64,000 bases of DNA, taken from positions 62,001 through 126,000 of the forward strand of contig JALNQF010000044.1 in the NCBI GenBank assembly GCA_028456385.1, in the 5' to 3' direction. Shown piece after piece: positions 11,787 through 24,553 of the stretch. The stretch comes from Ophiosphaerella korrae (Eukaryota > Ascomycota > Dothideomycetes > Pleosporales > Phaeosphaeriaceae). The translations under genes were made by a program, and so were the position numbers. Numbering within the stretch: position 1 is the stretch's first letter; each line of letters opens with the position of its first letter. The notes below the pieces were generated by a model that was not told the DNA's origin, ran no database searches, and was given only the letters and a program-made list of their open reading frames with translations.

Positions 11787-12936
11787 ATGTCGTGTATGCC
11801 CAATGCATCATCAATGATAATGGACAAGAGAGGCCTGCATCGATTTTCTCGCGTGGCTTGTGATGTTGACTTGTGCCTCGGGAGAAAGGGCAAATTAATT
11901 CCCATAACGCTGGCGATGAGGAACCGCCGACCTGGTGTTTGGGAAGCACGCCGCCTGCGAGTTCTCCTCGCACACAGACTGCATACAGGAGTGGTAGGAC
12001 ATTATTGAGCTTCTAGACAACCGGGCTCTGGAGTCATTAACCTCCGAGGCGAGTCAAGTAACAGGCGCAGGCAGGAGGCCTCGATGCTCATGGCTGACGC
12101 TATGGCCTAGTTACCGAAACCTAATTCGGTTGCATCGGGTATGGCTCCTAGTGGACGAGGCTTGTTTGCGTGATTGCGCAGGGGTTGCAGTAAGTGATGG
12201 ATGGTGTTTTCGTATGGCGGGAGGGACGGCTGAACTTTGGAGAGCAGACGATGGCGTGTTGGAGGCAGCAAGGCAGTTGGTAGGCCTGTGGCGAGGAAGG
12301 GGGAGAACCATGACAGGTCATCGAGGCTTATGATTTCTTTTAGGAGGCGTATCAACGGCTACAGGCCAGATTGGGAGAGTCCGAGCGCACTCCAAATTGT
12401 GCCAAGGGGAGCATCACGAAGCTCCCCGGGCCACTTGAGCGCGCGCGCGCCCCAGCCCTTGCTCTTGTTCTGGCAGAGAAGCCTCTCTCGTTTCATCACC
12501 GCGACTTTGTGTGGCATCGCAGCGAGCTGGGCGGCACTGAGCGAGCGCAGAGCCGGGACTGTCATTCGCTACTTGGTGCAACTTACTTGCTACTTACCTA
12601 CTCAGTAATTCCTTTTCCCTTGATTCCCTTTTCCCATCTTGATAGGCCCCGTGCAGGGAACTGCTTGTTTGCGCAGGAAACCGCCCCCCTCTTCGTCTGC
12701 CGGAGCCCGTTTGCCCAGCTCATCCATGGTTGTCCTGCCATATCCAACGACTCTCCTCTAGCATCACAGTGTCGTGTCTGTTCGCCCAAGGGGGACGCAT
12801 TGCCATTGCTGATATCCGTCCGTTCGCTCATCACCCCTGCCTGTGCTTGCTGTGCCTCGAGCCACAACACTCTAAAGCTCACAACCGCCGACCACCTCCT
12901 TCACCACACGCGCGTCCCTGATCCACGGCACAGTCC
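11787..12936. other. Intergenic region, no gene recognised
   Basis: This holds the metalloreductase 3' end and the 5' region of the TeaR-like gene. Pyrimidine-rich, promoter-like sequence occupies roughly 12590-12930. The open frames here are not family-like. Confidence 0.45.
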
Positions 12937-14866
12937 ATGGCCGCATTGGCGTCTTCTCGCCAGTACCCAGCGCCTGGTCGACAGCAGATACCGCCAACCA
13001 ACTCTCACGGCGGAGGGGCATCGTGGGACTTGGCCGTTCCTCTGGACAATTTGGTGCGTATATTCTCAGTCCTACGCGTCTTATGTCATGGTGTCACATG
13101 CCCAGTGCGCTATGCCATCATGCCGCATGATAGCACAGCCTTTGTCTACAGATCAAGACGACAATAGCTTGCCACAACACAACACCCGCCCATGCTAACC
13201 ACAGCCCTAGGCAACATCCTTCCACCAAGACCCCCACATGTCCGAGTACGCTGCCCCCGCACATGCTCGCCAGCCTCATACCTCGCAGGCCAACGGTTTC
13301 GCCAAGCCCGTACGCTCACCCACCTGGGACTCGCAGAACCAGGGCTACGAGAACAACCGGCCCCATCTCGCCGTGGAGACCGCCAGCCAGCTGCACAAGA
13401 AGCCCAGCGGCGACATGAGCGCCATCAGCAATGACCAGGACAGTGTACTGGAGTACTACAAAACCCACACCAACAACAAAAAGGGTCCCATTGCTGTCAA
13501 GGGCAAGCCCAAGAAGAAACCGGTCAAGGGTGGCCCAGGAGACCCCAATTGGACCGCGATCGAGCACGATCAGGACAATTGGATACACCGGGACAAGCTG
13601 AAGGAGATTGAGATTAGGGAAATGGAAGAGGCTGGCTTCAGGGTTGGGCGAGGAAGCAGATCAAACAGTCGTTCACAGAGTGCCACGCGCAGAACTCGAG
13701 ATCACAGGGGCTCCGAGGCATCTGAGCAGAACCAGCATGGCGATGAGCGCATCGACGCTCGCCGGGTGGTATCACCCATCCCAGCTGAGGATGAGGGTGC
13801 ACTTCAGCAGGACCACGAATACAACCATACGGCCTATGAGGAATTCGACCCCAACAGCCAGCCAACTTCGCCACGAGTCAATGGTCACACTGTGAGGCCT
13901 AGTACGTCTCGCATTCCTCTGCCCAAAACCAGTGGCATTCCTGTACCTGCAGTGGTGGCTGAACGTGATGCGCCACTGCCACGATCTCGGGCTGGCAGTG
14001 AGAATGCGAACAGCGACACGATTGCAGCTAACGGGGCAAGAGTACGCAGCGGAAGCGTGGGAAGCCAATTCCTGTTAGACGAGCCAGAAGGCGAACGCCA
14101 GATAACCCCTCCTTTTGGCCACAGACGGAAGGCTTCATCGAATAGCTCGCCACCAAAGTCGCCACCAAAATCACCACCAAAATCACCACAAAAGTCTCCC
14201 ATGAAAGCCAAGACACCCGCCAAACCAGCATCAGGTTCGGGCACTCGCAAGACTAGCGTGAAAACCCAGGCAAAGAACAGGCAGACGTCAGGCACATCGC
14301 CTCCGAAACGCCCTGGCACTAGCTCAGGATCAGCATCCCGTCCCTCTACCAGTCACAGACCAGAGGGAGAGGCCCCGTGGTTGGCGACAATGTATAAACC
14401 GGATCCCCGTCTTCCGCCAGACCAACAAATTATTCCGACGCACGCAAAGCGAATGCAGCAAGAACGATGGGAGAACGAGGGGAGGGTTGGATCCCTGTAT
14501 GGTCGAGATTTCGGACTTCTGAACACAGACGAGCAGCAGGACAAGCGTCTTTCACAGGTACAACCACTCGATCTCGAGAAGGCCCGCGAGAATGAGTCAT
14601 GGCCTCTTCCAAGCCCTACCAAGAACTCGTCTGAAAAGCGGATTTCTCAAGAGAAAGCTGATCTCAAGTCCCCCGCCAACGAGCAAGGTGCTTATAAGCT
14701 TACTCCTACTATCCCACAAACCCCTCGTGCCCCTTCGCCGAAGCCACAGGCCAAGTTAGCTCCTCCCATTGCGCCTGCCGGTACGACACAGCCAAAAACA
14801 ACTCGACTTCCGGAGCCAGTGGAGGAGGGCAAGGAGAAGAAAAACTGCTGCTGCATCGTCATGTAG
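12937..14866 (+). CDS. TeaR/Mod5-like prenylated cell-end protein
   Basis: Exons 12937-13053 and 13211-14866 encode 590 residues that are mostly disordered and rich in Ser, Pro, Lys and Arg. The last residues KKNCCCIVM form a CaaX box (CIVM) with adjacent cysteines, so farnesylation and plasma-membrane attachment are expected. The size, disorder and CCC-CaaX end fit Aspergillus TeaR, the functional counterpart of fission yeast Mod5, which anchors cell-end markers at hyphal tips; that identity is from memory and not certain. A Ser-Pro-Lys repeat (PPKSPPKSPPKSP) lies mid-protein, and the conserved-looking block GEAPWLATMYKPDPRLPPDQ lies near 415-440. The ATG at 13238 would give a 542-residue form; I prefer 12937 because the spliced frame is open and the junction keeps phase. 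Confidence 0.65.
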
Positions 14867-15566
14867 CTTTCATTACTTGATATACCCATTGTTTCATTAT
14901 TTGACACCAACTACGTTCATCAGCAAGGCATATTTCATTCCGTGGCCGGCGTTTGTGGCGTCGAGACTAAGATGTGCTGGCAAAGACTGGTTTTAGCAAT
15001 TGCTCTTACCAAAAGTGGGCTCATAGCGTACAGCGAACCTCTCCCATGTTTTTTTTCTTCACTGTAACTTCTATTCTGAGCATTTCATGTTGCCATTTGT
15101 TTCGCATATTCCGATTTGTGCCTAGGTAATCCATGGCCATTGATTGAGAGCCACGAGCACACTGCAGCGGGCGCTTTTGCTGTATTTTCATGTCTTTTAG
15201 TATGTCCTGGAGCTAAGATTGAATTCCAGAAGAAGCGCTTCTGAATCAACGAGGAATGCGAGCACGGGTTTGGCTGGACCAGAGAGAGCTGCGAGGAGAG
15301 ATGCAGAGGTTGCAGATTGTATAGACCGCTGATGAGACGAAGCAAGCAAGCAATCACATTTGAACATTTGCTGCTAGGCTGTGTTGTAGACTCGGTGATG
15401 ATTGTTGACGCTTTGAAGCTTTAAATCACGTGCCATGCGCGCTAACCGCTGAGCCGCTCACTAGCGCGCACATGAATATCGACTGGACGCGGGCCCCGCC
15501 GAACTTTTGATCTCACATATCTCCCACCACAACTCTTCGAGGAAAGCCGACAAGAACTCATTCATC
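14867..15566. other. Intergenic region upstream of RPS12
   Basis: This holds the 3' end of the TeaR-like gene and, from about 15400, the GC-rich promoter of the ribosomal protein gene, including a CACGTG element near 15427. No further gene is supported. Confidence 0.45.
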
Positions 15567-16129
15567 ATGGTATGAAGCCCCGTTATCAGTGCTGGGGATT
15601 GCTGCTGACTCTCGGCCTAACAGTCGGACGGAGAAGACGATACCAAGTCCCAAGTCAGCGCCGCCGCCGAGGTCGAGGTCTCTGCTGATGCCTCTGGTGC
15701 CAAGGGCCAGATGTCCGTCCTTGAGGCGCTCAAGGGCGTGCTGAAGCTCGCACTCATTCACGACGGCCTTGCCCGCGGTCTGCGTGAGGCCTCCAAGGCC
15801 CTCGACCGTCGCCAAGCACATATGTGCGTCCTGAACGAGGCCTGCGAGGAGGAGGCGTACAAGAAGCTGGTTGTTGCCCTTTGCTCCGAGCACAAGATTC
15901 CCCTTATCAAGGTCCCTGATGGCAAGCAGCTCGGCGAATGGGCCGGTCTTTGTATGTCAACTTCCACGTTTGCATGTTTGGGAAGCGGCTAACCTTGTGC
16001 CCAGGCCAAATCGACCGCGAAGGCAACCCTCGCAAGGTCGTCAACTGCTCTTGCGTTGTCGTCAAGGACTGGGGTGAGGAGTCGCAGGAACGCAGCATCC
16101 TCCTCAACTACTTCCAGACTGAGCAGTAA
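15567..16129 (+). CDS. RPS12: 40S ribosomal protein S12
   Basis: This is an eS12 family small-subunit ribosomal protein of 151 residues. The coding part of exon 1 is just the ATG (15567-15569), followed by a GTATGA intron. Exon 2 is 15624-15951 and exon 3 is 16005-16129. Family segments are [60 protein letters not shown] and a C-terminal [16 protein letters not shown]. An intron straight after the start codon is common in fungal ribosomal protein genes. The acidic N-terminal extension is also typical. Confidence 0.97.
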
Positions 16130-16406
16130 TTTAACTACTACCGTTATTGCATGCCTGATATATGGCTTGGACGGGAACGTCAGGATACGGTGCCAGGGTT
16201 ACTAGCACATGCATGGTCTACGTGCCAATGGTATCAATGAGGAACGATCAAAACTTCCAAACTTCCAAACACCCGTGTCTGTGCCCGTCATGTTCCCTGT
16301 ATATGTGTACCAGTTTTCTCTGATGAAACAGCGCATCAGCGCATTACCAGAAGCTACTAATATGAAGAGGAAGTTGTCTGTTATGTTTGACAGTTCCTTC
16401 TTCCCG

Positions 16407-17359
16407 TCACCTCCCAGCTCTCCCCTCCTCGTACCCCTTCAAAGCCGTCACCATCCACTCCGCCATGCTCTCATTCTCCTCGGCTTTGGTTGGATAATGA
16501 TGTCCCATGTCCCACTCTTCGACCCTACTCATCCCTTCCCCCTTTTCAAAGTGTTTTTCAATAAGACTTTCGCCCGCCCACTTCCACTCGTCTTGGTTGC
16601 CGATGACATGCAACATTGGCGTAGTGATTTTGATATCGTGTATAACGTCCGTAGGGATAGATGATGGGAACAACGGAGGAGGATACGACGGGCAAACTAG
16701 GAGGCCAAAAGCGATATCCGATACAAAGGCCAAGGATTCTGAAGATTCAGGAGAGGAGCGATACACTTCAGCCGCGCGGATCAAACCTGTAGCGACTTTT
16801 GTGCCCTGGCTAAAGCCAATGAGGCCAACAACGCGGGATCCTTTACTCCGGACTTGAGCTACGGTCGAACGCACGAGGGCTTCGACTTCGGGTGCGAGTA
16901 CACTCGTCGATTCGCCCACACGCATGGCCTCGGTCGTCACCTTTTCTGCGGGGGGTAACCAGCGTTTAAAGGGGCCGCAGTCATCGAAAAAAGGGAGAAC
17001 GCCCGGGCCAGCAGGCGAGGGAAAAGGTGCTGTATGTGTTAGCATTCATACATGTATTACTTGATTTTCAAACAAAGCATATGATTATCATATAATGGGA
17101 TTTTTACATCTTCGGGCCCAGGTTAGAGAGCGAGTAGGAGAGAAAGAAAGAAAGAAAGCAACTATCTACATTCCTTACCTTCGAGATATTCAACTTCAAA
17201 ATGAGGTCTTAGGAAGCGCATCAGGCGCGCTAGTTGGACGGTATGCACTGTAACATTCGAACCTGAGCCGTGGAAGGCGAGGAGGGTTGGTTTGGGTGCC
17301 GAGCCATTAGGAGGATGAACGCCTGGTGTTATGAAGGTTTGAGTTTCTTGGGATGCCAT
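16407..17359 (-). CDS. FSH1-family serine hydrolase
   Basis: This is an alpha/beta hydrolase of the FSH1 (DUF341/OVCA2-like) family, 267 residues, from exons 17359-17179 and 17029-16407. The first strand and oxyanion region read LLAFHGSGSN. The nucleophile elbow is GFSQG with Ser about 134, the acid is in GNQDEW (Asp about 207), and the catalytic His is in MGHHYP (about 237-238), so the triad is complete. There is no signal peptide. Family members are cytosolic esterases with poorly defined substrates. Some occur in secondary-metabolite clusters, but nothing nearby suggests one here. Two neighbouring acceptors are possible; the one used keeps the frame and reads EYLEAPFPSP. Confidence 0.88.
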
Positions 17360-17958
17360 GGCAGAGTAAACCTTCCTGCTTGAGCAAAGTAGAAAGAGTA
17401 GATGCAGAATATCAGGGTTGTTGGGAGATCTCTTCCTCGTTTGTCCTCTGGCCTAGTAGCAATTTACCGTGTCCGTAACTCTATTTCCTTTCGTGATTGT
17501 GCGTTATGTTTTTAACTCTTTCTATATCCGTGAACGCCTGATGGCCAACCCCTCGTTGTCGAATTGCAGATTTGAGAAGGCGGACAGCTTGCTCCGGCCT
17601 TCGGACTTAAAATGTATTTCGCCAAGAGATGTAGTGAGCACGTGCGCACAGAATATTTGTTAACAAAATGTATACTCAAACAACGTTATCCCAGACGAAG
17701 GGTGAGTAGTTGGAGGAGGGGAATCAAGCGATAAATATCAGCAAGTAGGATATCGGGAACCGAGGAAAACGCCAAACGAGGATTAGTCCTGATCTAGGAT
17801 TCAAGTGTGCTGATCTAATATTTGTTTCATTTCTGATATCTTTACCAACCTAGATCGTATTATTATGCATAGTGGATATCCGTAACTATTCTTACAATAC
17901 ACAGAAACCCTTTACCAGAAAACCCAAGAGTATGTACTACAAAACTAGCCGAAAAACT
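17360..17958. other. Intergenic region, no gene recognised
   Basis: This is the FSH1-like promoter side and the 3' flank of the DUF3074 gene. It is AT-rich, with no supported gene or structured RNA. Confidence 0.45.
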
Positions 17959-19930
17959 TCAGTGACTGGTGTTTGACCTCGCAAGGCTACTTCTGTCACT
18001 TTTCTTGGAACTCTTCTCAGAATTCTTACTAGCCCTCGAACTTGCCCTCGCTCTGCCCTTACTGTCCTCCTCTCTTACTAATTTTAGGATATCTCGTCCC
18101 ATATCCGTCTTGCCTAACCTTGCAACAAGCGCTGTGTTCTCTCTTTGCAGTTCGCCAATCTGCTCCTTTAGCAGTTTGTTTTCTTGGTCGAGGATATCAA
18201 TGCGTTGTTTATATTCGTCGCGTTCTCGTTGCGCTTTCAAGAGACGGTTCTTATCTGCCTCTTTCTGTTGGCGGAGCAGTAGTTTCTTGGTCTCTTTCTC
18301 GCGGCGTTCTTCGAGTTTACGAATCTCTTTTTCGAATTTATCCTCATGCCTTTTGCGCTCTTTGCTATGTTTCTCAGCTGCTCTTTCTATTTGCTTTTGG
18401 GTTTTGTTACTTTCGTCCGAGAGCTCCTTGTTCTGTCTTTCTTGTGCTTGGTCCAGTTTTTCCTTCAGCTGCTTCTTTCTCTCTTCGATTTTTTGCATTT
18501 CGCGCGCGTGGGGGCTATCATCAAAGATCGGCTGCTCTTGTTGTGAAAGTGTTGAAGGAGTGGCAATGCTGTCGTCAACCGGTAAGCCATCAGATGCAGT
18601 ATTAAACTGCTCAGCTGAGGCAAATGAGTCGGCGGATGACGTTGTCAGCGATGAGCCACTAGAAGTTGTGCGTTCGAGTGGGTTGAGGGCATCTGGGATG
18701 TATGCTCCTGCTGAGTCTTTAAGTTGGCTGATCAGGCCTTGTGAAGAACCACTATTTTCGTTGTCAATGCGGTGCGATAAGCGCCGTATGCTACCAGACG
18801 GCCGATCCGCTATACTGGTTCCCACCCCAGCAGTTATGCCATTTGTCTCTACCATGGAGAGCCTGTGGTCTGGGTCATGGGCCGGATCGGCATCAAGTGC
18901 ACCATCCTTGTCTATAGTCTCAAAATCTGGGACATCTGTCTTTGAACACGCCCAATCGAGAAATTTGAGTGCGTCTTGCACGATACTACTAGGCACATTT
19001 CTCTCCACCATGAATCGCGGGATACCGCCTCCAGGATCGCTTCGAGTGACCATGACCCACTCTACCGGATTTGTTTCTACGTCGTCTGTCCCAACTTCTG
19101 CAGAAGCTGGCAGGGGTATCTCACGAATTAGCTCAATAGACTCATAGAAACCGCGGACCATTCCATTCCGTGGTGGCGCATCTGGATGTGAGACTGGTAT
19201 CGAGACAACCATGAAGTGTCGAGGTATAACAGTGCCGACTTGCGATGCATCCGTAAGACAGTTGTCTGAAGTAATAAGTAGCGTAATGAACTCTCGCGGA
19301 GAGGTGGGGCCAGGAAATTGTGCAGATAGTTGATACACTGTGAATGTCAGTATCTTGATGCTCGTGTCACAGGCAGCTGGTGGTCTGCCTACCCTCCAAT
19401 TTCCCTACGCCGTCCACAGTGATTTCTTCGAGCCGCTGATCTCCTCCAATGCCTCTTATGTTACCCTCGCCTGGTCCACCCTGCACTTCCAGGCTCTCCG
19501 GAAACTCTCTGAGCATAGCCCGCTTCCACTTGGCAAACCCAAGCCCTTCGTGCACGCCGGTTCGCGCAAACCAGGCGCCATGTCTATCGTGGCCGGCCAT
19601 CTTGAAGACGCTCATTCCGGTGGCCATCTCCTTGGCTCCCAGCTTTAGAGGCTTACCCCATGATTTCTGCAGCGCCTCGTGGGCTTTGGCAGGCGGCGGC
19701 GGCCGTACCTCGGATATGGTGAGGTCTGTGGCATTGATGGCGGGTAGCAGGCTTGTTCTTGTGCGCTTTGATGATTCGTAGGGCGTGCCATTGGGGGCAG
19801 GAGGGACTGAATTTGCTATGAGCTCTGCATTGGACAGGATTTGCGGGAGGAAAGTGTTGAGCTGGCCGATGGGAATGTCACTAAATTCCTTGGGGCGTAG
19901 ACATGCTAATGCCTCGTGAAGTTCCGCCAT
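17959..19930 (-). CDS. DUF3074 (START-like) protein with C-terminal coiled coil
   Basis: Exons 19930-19393 and 19337-17959 encode 638 residues. The N-terminal half matches the fungal DUF3074 family, related to START lipid-binding folds: it has KMAGHDRHGAWFARTGVHEG, YQLSAQFPGPTSPREFITLL and the GGGIPRFMVERNVP segment, which resembles the end of START domains. The middle is Ser/Asp-rich and disordered. Roughly residues 450-600 form a long, highly charged coiled coil (runs such as REKETKKLLLRQQKEADK), followed by a Ser/Lys-rich tail. The upstream frame is open for five more codons but without an ATG, so 19930 is the start. A role in lipid binding at membranes is inference; no pathway is assigned. 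Confidence 0.85.
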
Positions 19931-22689
19931 GATAGGCTGCCCCACACCCTAGAGATGGCAATAGACAAGGCGTTAATTGTGGTGCAGAAAGAAGCTGTAG
20001 CTATCAGCATCTATCTGTTTCGCGCGAGAAACAGCCCCAGTCTCGTGAGGATATTCCGATGCACCCGCAGTCTCGCCTAGTGCGTCGGCGACGACGGACG
20101 AAATCACGGTGCGTCAAACAATGACAATGCAAAAGAGCATGTGGGTATAAAACAGAAAGCAGGATGCGGCTACGGAGGATCACAACGGACGAAGAACAGG
20201 CCGTTGTCACAGAGGCAAGGCTATGCTGATGCTTTTGCTGATTGTTGATTGCCATGCCCGACGTCATCCTGGCCATCCCTGTCAGCAGAGTAGGTAGCGC
20301 GACTCGCTCGTGTTTGGCGGGGTCGGCTTCGGCATATACCTCTCTAGGCCTGTTTTGATGCTGCTTGCGAGCTCATTCTACGGCGATACATATGGACATG
20401 AAGCTTTGTTACAATTTTGCTGATAATACTGTTGGTTTTCCAAGTTGCGGATTTGACGGGCGGAGGGTGCAAGATTTCCATAATAAATAGCAGCTACGAA
20501 GTCAATATAATCAATCATATATTTTATTGATCTCTGCTACAATATCAATTCTAAAGCATAGAGAAGAGGAATATATACTATAGGCAAATAAGGATGCAAT
20601 GGTAACTAGAGTTGCAAACATACAAAATCTACTATAGCTCCAAAGGATATGATTTCCTGTTGCTGGACGAGGGTTAAGTTCTAGATATGGCGGTAGGCGC
20701 TGCAACCTACCAAGGCCTTGAGGAAACGGGCGTTGAATGTTAGCCTTGCATCTCGATGCTTGTGCTTTCTTTATAGGTGATACTGGACTATATTGTTTTA
20801 CTCTCTCCGCTTTCTCAGCATCAAGCGCTTGAATCACCGTCCCTGGAGCTGGATCAGTCGTCGTGCCATGTAAATGTTGTACAGAGCCAATAGCCTTAGG
20901 AGAGACCAAGATTTCCATCACTTGGATATTGGTCTAGATGTAGGTCGGTGTGCCTGTTGAGTCGTATAAATGCATATACCTACCTAGGTACGTAAGTCGC
21001 TGCATAATAATAATAACTATTATTTCACACAATAACAGTTGAAGTTGCTTAAAAACTTTCTATTAAACAGTATATATAATTCAACAGAGACACCAGCCTA
21101 CATTTACCTAGCCCAATACCCAAGCCATGCACGTCTTCATCTCTCTAAATCATTTACATTACATTATGCCCTTATCTACATTCGGACCCCCAATGCTTCA
21201 AAACAGGGTCGATCATCATCATCTGCGAAGCAGATCAAGCAGAAGCCAGGAAATACAAACATACTCCAGGCATACCCTAAACCAAGTTCTCAAACTGATG
21301 AAACAACTCAATGCAATTCCAATTCAAGTAGCCCAGGGTCTGGTCTTGCAAGATGGGCACCCCAACCCGTAAGGCCTGGCTGGAAAGACACTGTATTAGG
21401 GACATCAGAAAATGAACACTAACCAAGCAGCTTGGAGAAGGAGCAATTCCTACATGCAACGGTGACCGACCATTTGATACAAAATATGAACTTTTTGGTC
21501 AATTTGGCAGAGCAGTTTGCTGAAAGTACGCCCCCTGATGAATCTAACAAAGTGCCAGGTCCTTCGTCACATAATAACGAGGATGAATATGACCCTGGCC
21601 GGCTGACGAGCGTTCGAGGATGGAGTGATAGATGGCAGGCCGCGTTTACCGCGGTTTTTAAGGATTTTGGCGTAATGGTCGCTCCGAAGGGCCAGGAGCG
21701 CTATTCTTTGTTATCTACCCTCTATCTCCTCGTTATTTTCTACTAGAGCATGTTACTATTATTAAATAGAATATCATTTAGAGTATTGTAGTACATTCCT
21801 TGTAGATCAAGCCGGACCGCATATTTCCCTAGCTCCTACTATTTCACCTCACCTAGCCCGAGATTGCATGGATGCAGATGAAGCTATACCAAGCTTCAGT
21901 TTTTCGGCCTAGGCTATAATGCTCTCCTATAAAACTAACGCTCACAAGCCAATGATTCTCATGGGGGCTTAGATGTTCTCCGAGAAGGGTTACTTCAGCT
22001 CCTCCAACTCCTGGTCCTACGCTTATCGCTACTGGAGCTCCCCTAATATCTCCTATTCGGCAGCGGTATCGGCATAAACAACGAGTCCGTGTTTGACTCT
22101 AGTGCATTGCACCGCAGTGCTAGTCATCACCTAACTTTGCTCAAAGAAACAGTAAACGAACCTAACAGTTAACCTTTCTGCCAGGATCCTTCATTTTACT
22201 AATCAAGGCCTTTGGAAAAACTAAAGGCAGCCATGGGTAATGTCATTGTCCCTTGGGAAAACCAAATCATATTCTCCCGCAGTTTCCGTTCGACATTCTA
22301 GTGCCTAGGTTTTAAGTTAGTCCTCACTTAATTGACGAACCAATAGATGTAGCAAAATGATATCCCATTTGAAAGCAAAGAAACTAGACAAGGAAAAGAA
22401 AAACGGACCATGCAGAAATATATTGTGCAGCCACACAGAGGCTTGGCAAAATTTATTGGCAAAATTTACTAACCGTGTCACTGTAATAGAGACTTGTATA
22501 GCCTTGTTCCAGGTCTATTGTTCTGAGGTTATATTCATGTAACTTGATCCCATAATTCAATCAAAGCAATATAATTTAGTGGTACTTTGATATAATTGTG
22601 TCTACTCTCTACAAGGAAGAGTAAAAACGAAAGAGACGGCCAACTAAACCGTCTCGTTCGCTTCCATGCTGGCAAACACATCCTTGATT
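19931..22689. other. Gene-poor AT-rich stretch of 2.8 kb
   Basis: About 19.93-20.4 kb would hold the DUF3074 promoter. From 20.4 kb the DNA is AT-rich and contains only orphan frames: 20511-20921 (minus, 136 codons, ending in a hydrophobic segment) and 21432-21746 (plus, 104 codons, containing RGWSDRWQAAFTAVFKDFGV). Neither resembles a family I know. Decayed repeats or lineage-specific genes are both possible; I found no terminal repeats. Confidence 0.4.
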
Positions 22690-24553
22690 CTACACAAGGA
22701 CATATAGAGCACACATCTGTCGAATATCAGTGCTTGTTGCATTTGTACAGGAGTAGTTCAACATACCATACTCAGTCCAAGAATCATGCTACACCAGAAG
22801 AGCACGTTGTTTAACAGTGTGCGCCCCTTGACGTACTTGCTTCTCTGCACCATTACTATTGGCATCTGTAGCATCATTGCAAAGAATCCGTAACCTCGAA
22901 ATTTTCTAGTAATGCAGCCCATGACCAGCTCATGTGCAAGGGCAGAGATGAGGAAGGTAATGGTGGTAGCAACGGGGCGCGACATGTGATTTTTCGACGC
23001 CGAGTAGACATGGCGACGGAAGAAGTGGTGTACTGGCTTGTTCCATTCGCGAGAGAACTCAAGCCAGTCGCAGCTATTCCACCAGTCTGCGTAGAACTGA
23101 CGATCCGCGAAACCTACAATAATTGTTAACGAATACGTACTGGTTGTGGAAGAACCGAGACCTACGCGTAAGCTCAGCGAATGCGCCGAGAACATACTCG
23201 AAAATCACCAAGAAGACGAGCAGAAAAGTGATCATAAAAGGGAACAGCAGGCGGCCGACCGTCTCTGATACAATCAGAGCGAAATCGAGAGCGCTGTTGG
23301 AATTCAGAAGGCGAGCGGCAGACGCCTCCAAAACTGGCAGGATAAACTCCTCCGATGTTACAATCATAAGGAAGATACAGCCAAAGACGGCCAGAGTCTT
23401 GTAGAAAACCTCCATCCAACGAATGTGCGAGGTTCGCGGATATTCGAGCTCGTAACATAGCGTTGGGCAGAAGAGGAACTCAACGTAATTATAGAGAGTG
23501 AGGTTCTCCGGATAGGAGACGCGACCAAGTGGTGAGGCAAGCTCAAAAGCCAAGTCTTCTCGTAGTTGACGCAGATATTCTGCATTGGTATCTTTGGGCT
23601 CTTCTCGATTAGGCGACATGGGGATCTCGTGTAAATGCGTTCGAGTCTTTGGGTACCGGACTGCTGCAGCCTTGCTGGCTTTGTCAGGCGTGTCAAGCTC
23701 GTTAAGGCGACGTAGTGTCTCGCTCAGATGCCCATTGTAGAAACTGGGCGTAGAATGTTAGCATTTGGCGCTCGAGCGAATCCAGAGAGCCTACGCATAT
23801 GAGTGCATCTTCATGAACAGAGCTAGGAGATGCAAGGTGAAGAAAACTTGAGCCGTCCAGCTCCAGTCCCGAATAAAGGGATATGTAACCCAAAATACCA
23901 ACCAGAATACCTGATACATGCTTTGGATGACAATACCCAATTGGTTCCAGCGCAATGCGCCTTTCCCATTGAGAAAGAGCTTTTGCAAAGGCAAGGACAG
24001 TATAGTGCTGCCAGCCATGGCTCCATCGACCATACCCAGCTCCCAAATCTTCTCCTTGAACAGACCCCATTGTTTGAGCTGTAGAGGATAGCCCGTCTCG
24101 GTCAGGTTCCGAAGCATGGTTGTAATGACCATGATAGCAAGACCGATCCAGAAGAGGACGAAGAAGCCGCGGAAGTCGCGATAATCACTGTCCGGGTCGA
24201 AGTGGGATAGGCGATCCTTGTATTCGATAGTAGGGAACATGCGCTGTTTCTGCTGCGCACGAATCTGGCGACGTGCAGACGAGGAAGCCTGGACAGATGG
24301 TGGAGCGTCTGCTGGTATGGGTGTAGTACGGCCGCTGTGCTGGGTCAGTCATGAGCATGTTGAAAATGGATTCAGGTCAGCAGTACCTCGACACGCCAGA
24401 GCCAGGCTCTTTGAGAGTGCCATCTTTGTTGAAGAGATCCTCGCTCAGTTGTGGCTTTAGATAATCGATGTGCGTGGGTTTGCGCGGCCGCGGCGCGTGC
24501 AAGTCGGCTTGCCTATTGCGGGCTGAGGTGGTGATGGAAGAAGACTCAGCCAT
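22690..24553 (-). CDS. Sterol O-acyltransferase (ARE1/ARE2-like MBOAT)
   Basis: This is a multi-pass ER enzyme that esterifies sterols with acyl-CoA for storage in lipid droplets. Five exons (24553-24387, 24334-23795, 23743-23166, 23113-22767, 22716-22690) encode 552 residues. The N-terminus is a polar cytosolic stretch, followed by many hydrophobic segments. Family motifs are MKMHSYAFYNGHL, ENLTLYNYVEFLFCPTLCYE, FADRQFYADWWN (the FYxDWWN box) and ISALAHELVMGC with the conserved His. The last exon is only 27 nt and gives the expected C-terminus MCALYVLV; reading through its intron would stop three residues early. DGAT1-type activity cannot be excluded because the two MBOAT groups share these motifs. 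It is head-to-head with AP-1 gamma. Confidence 0.92.

Noticed and set aside
17240..17262. tRNA B-box-like GGTTCGAAT on the minus strand
   Set aside because: It lies inside the FSH1-like coding exon and has no A box or cloverleaf around it.
17969..19147. Plus-strand 392-codon Ser/Leu/Phe-rich frame opposite the DUF3074 gene
   Set aside because: It is the antisense of the charged coiled coil, which yields Ser/Leu/Phe-rich nonsense; no family features.
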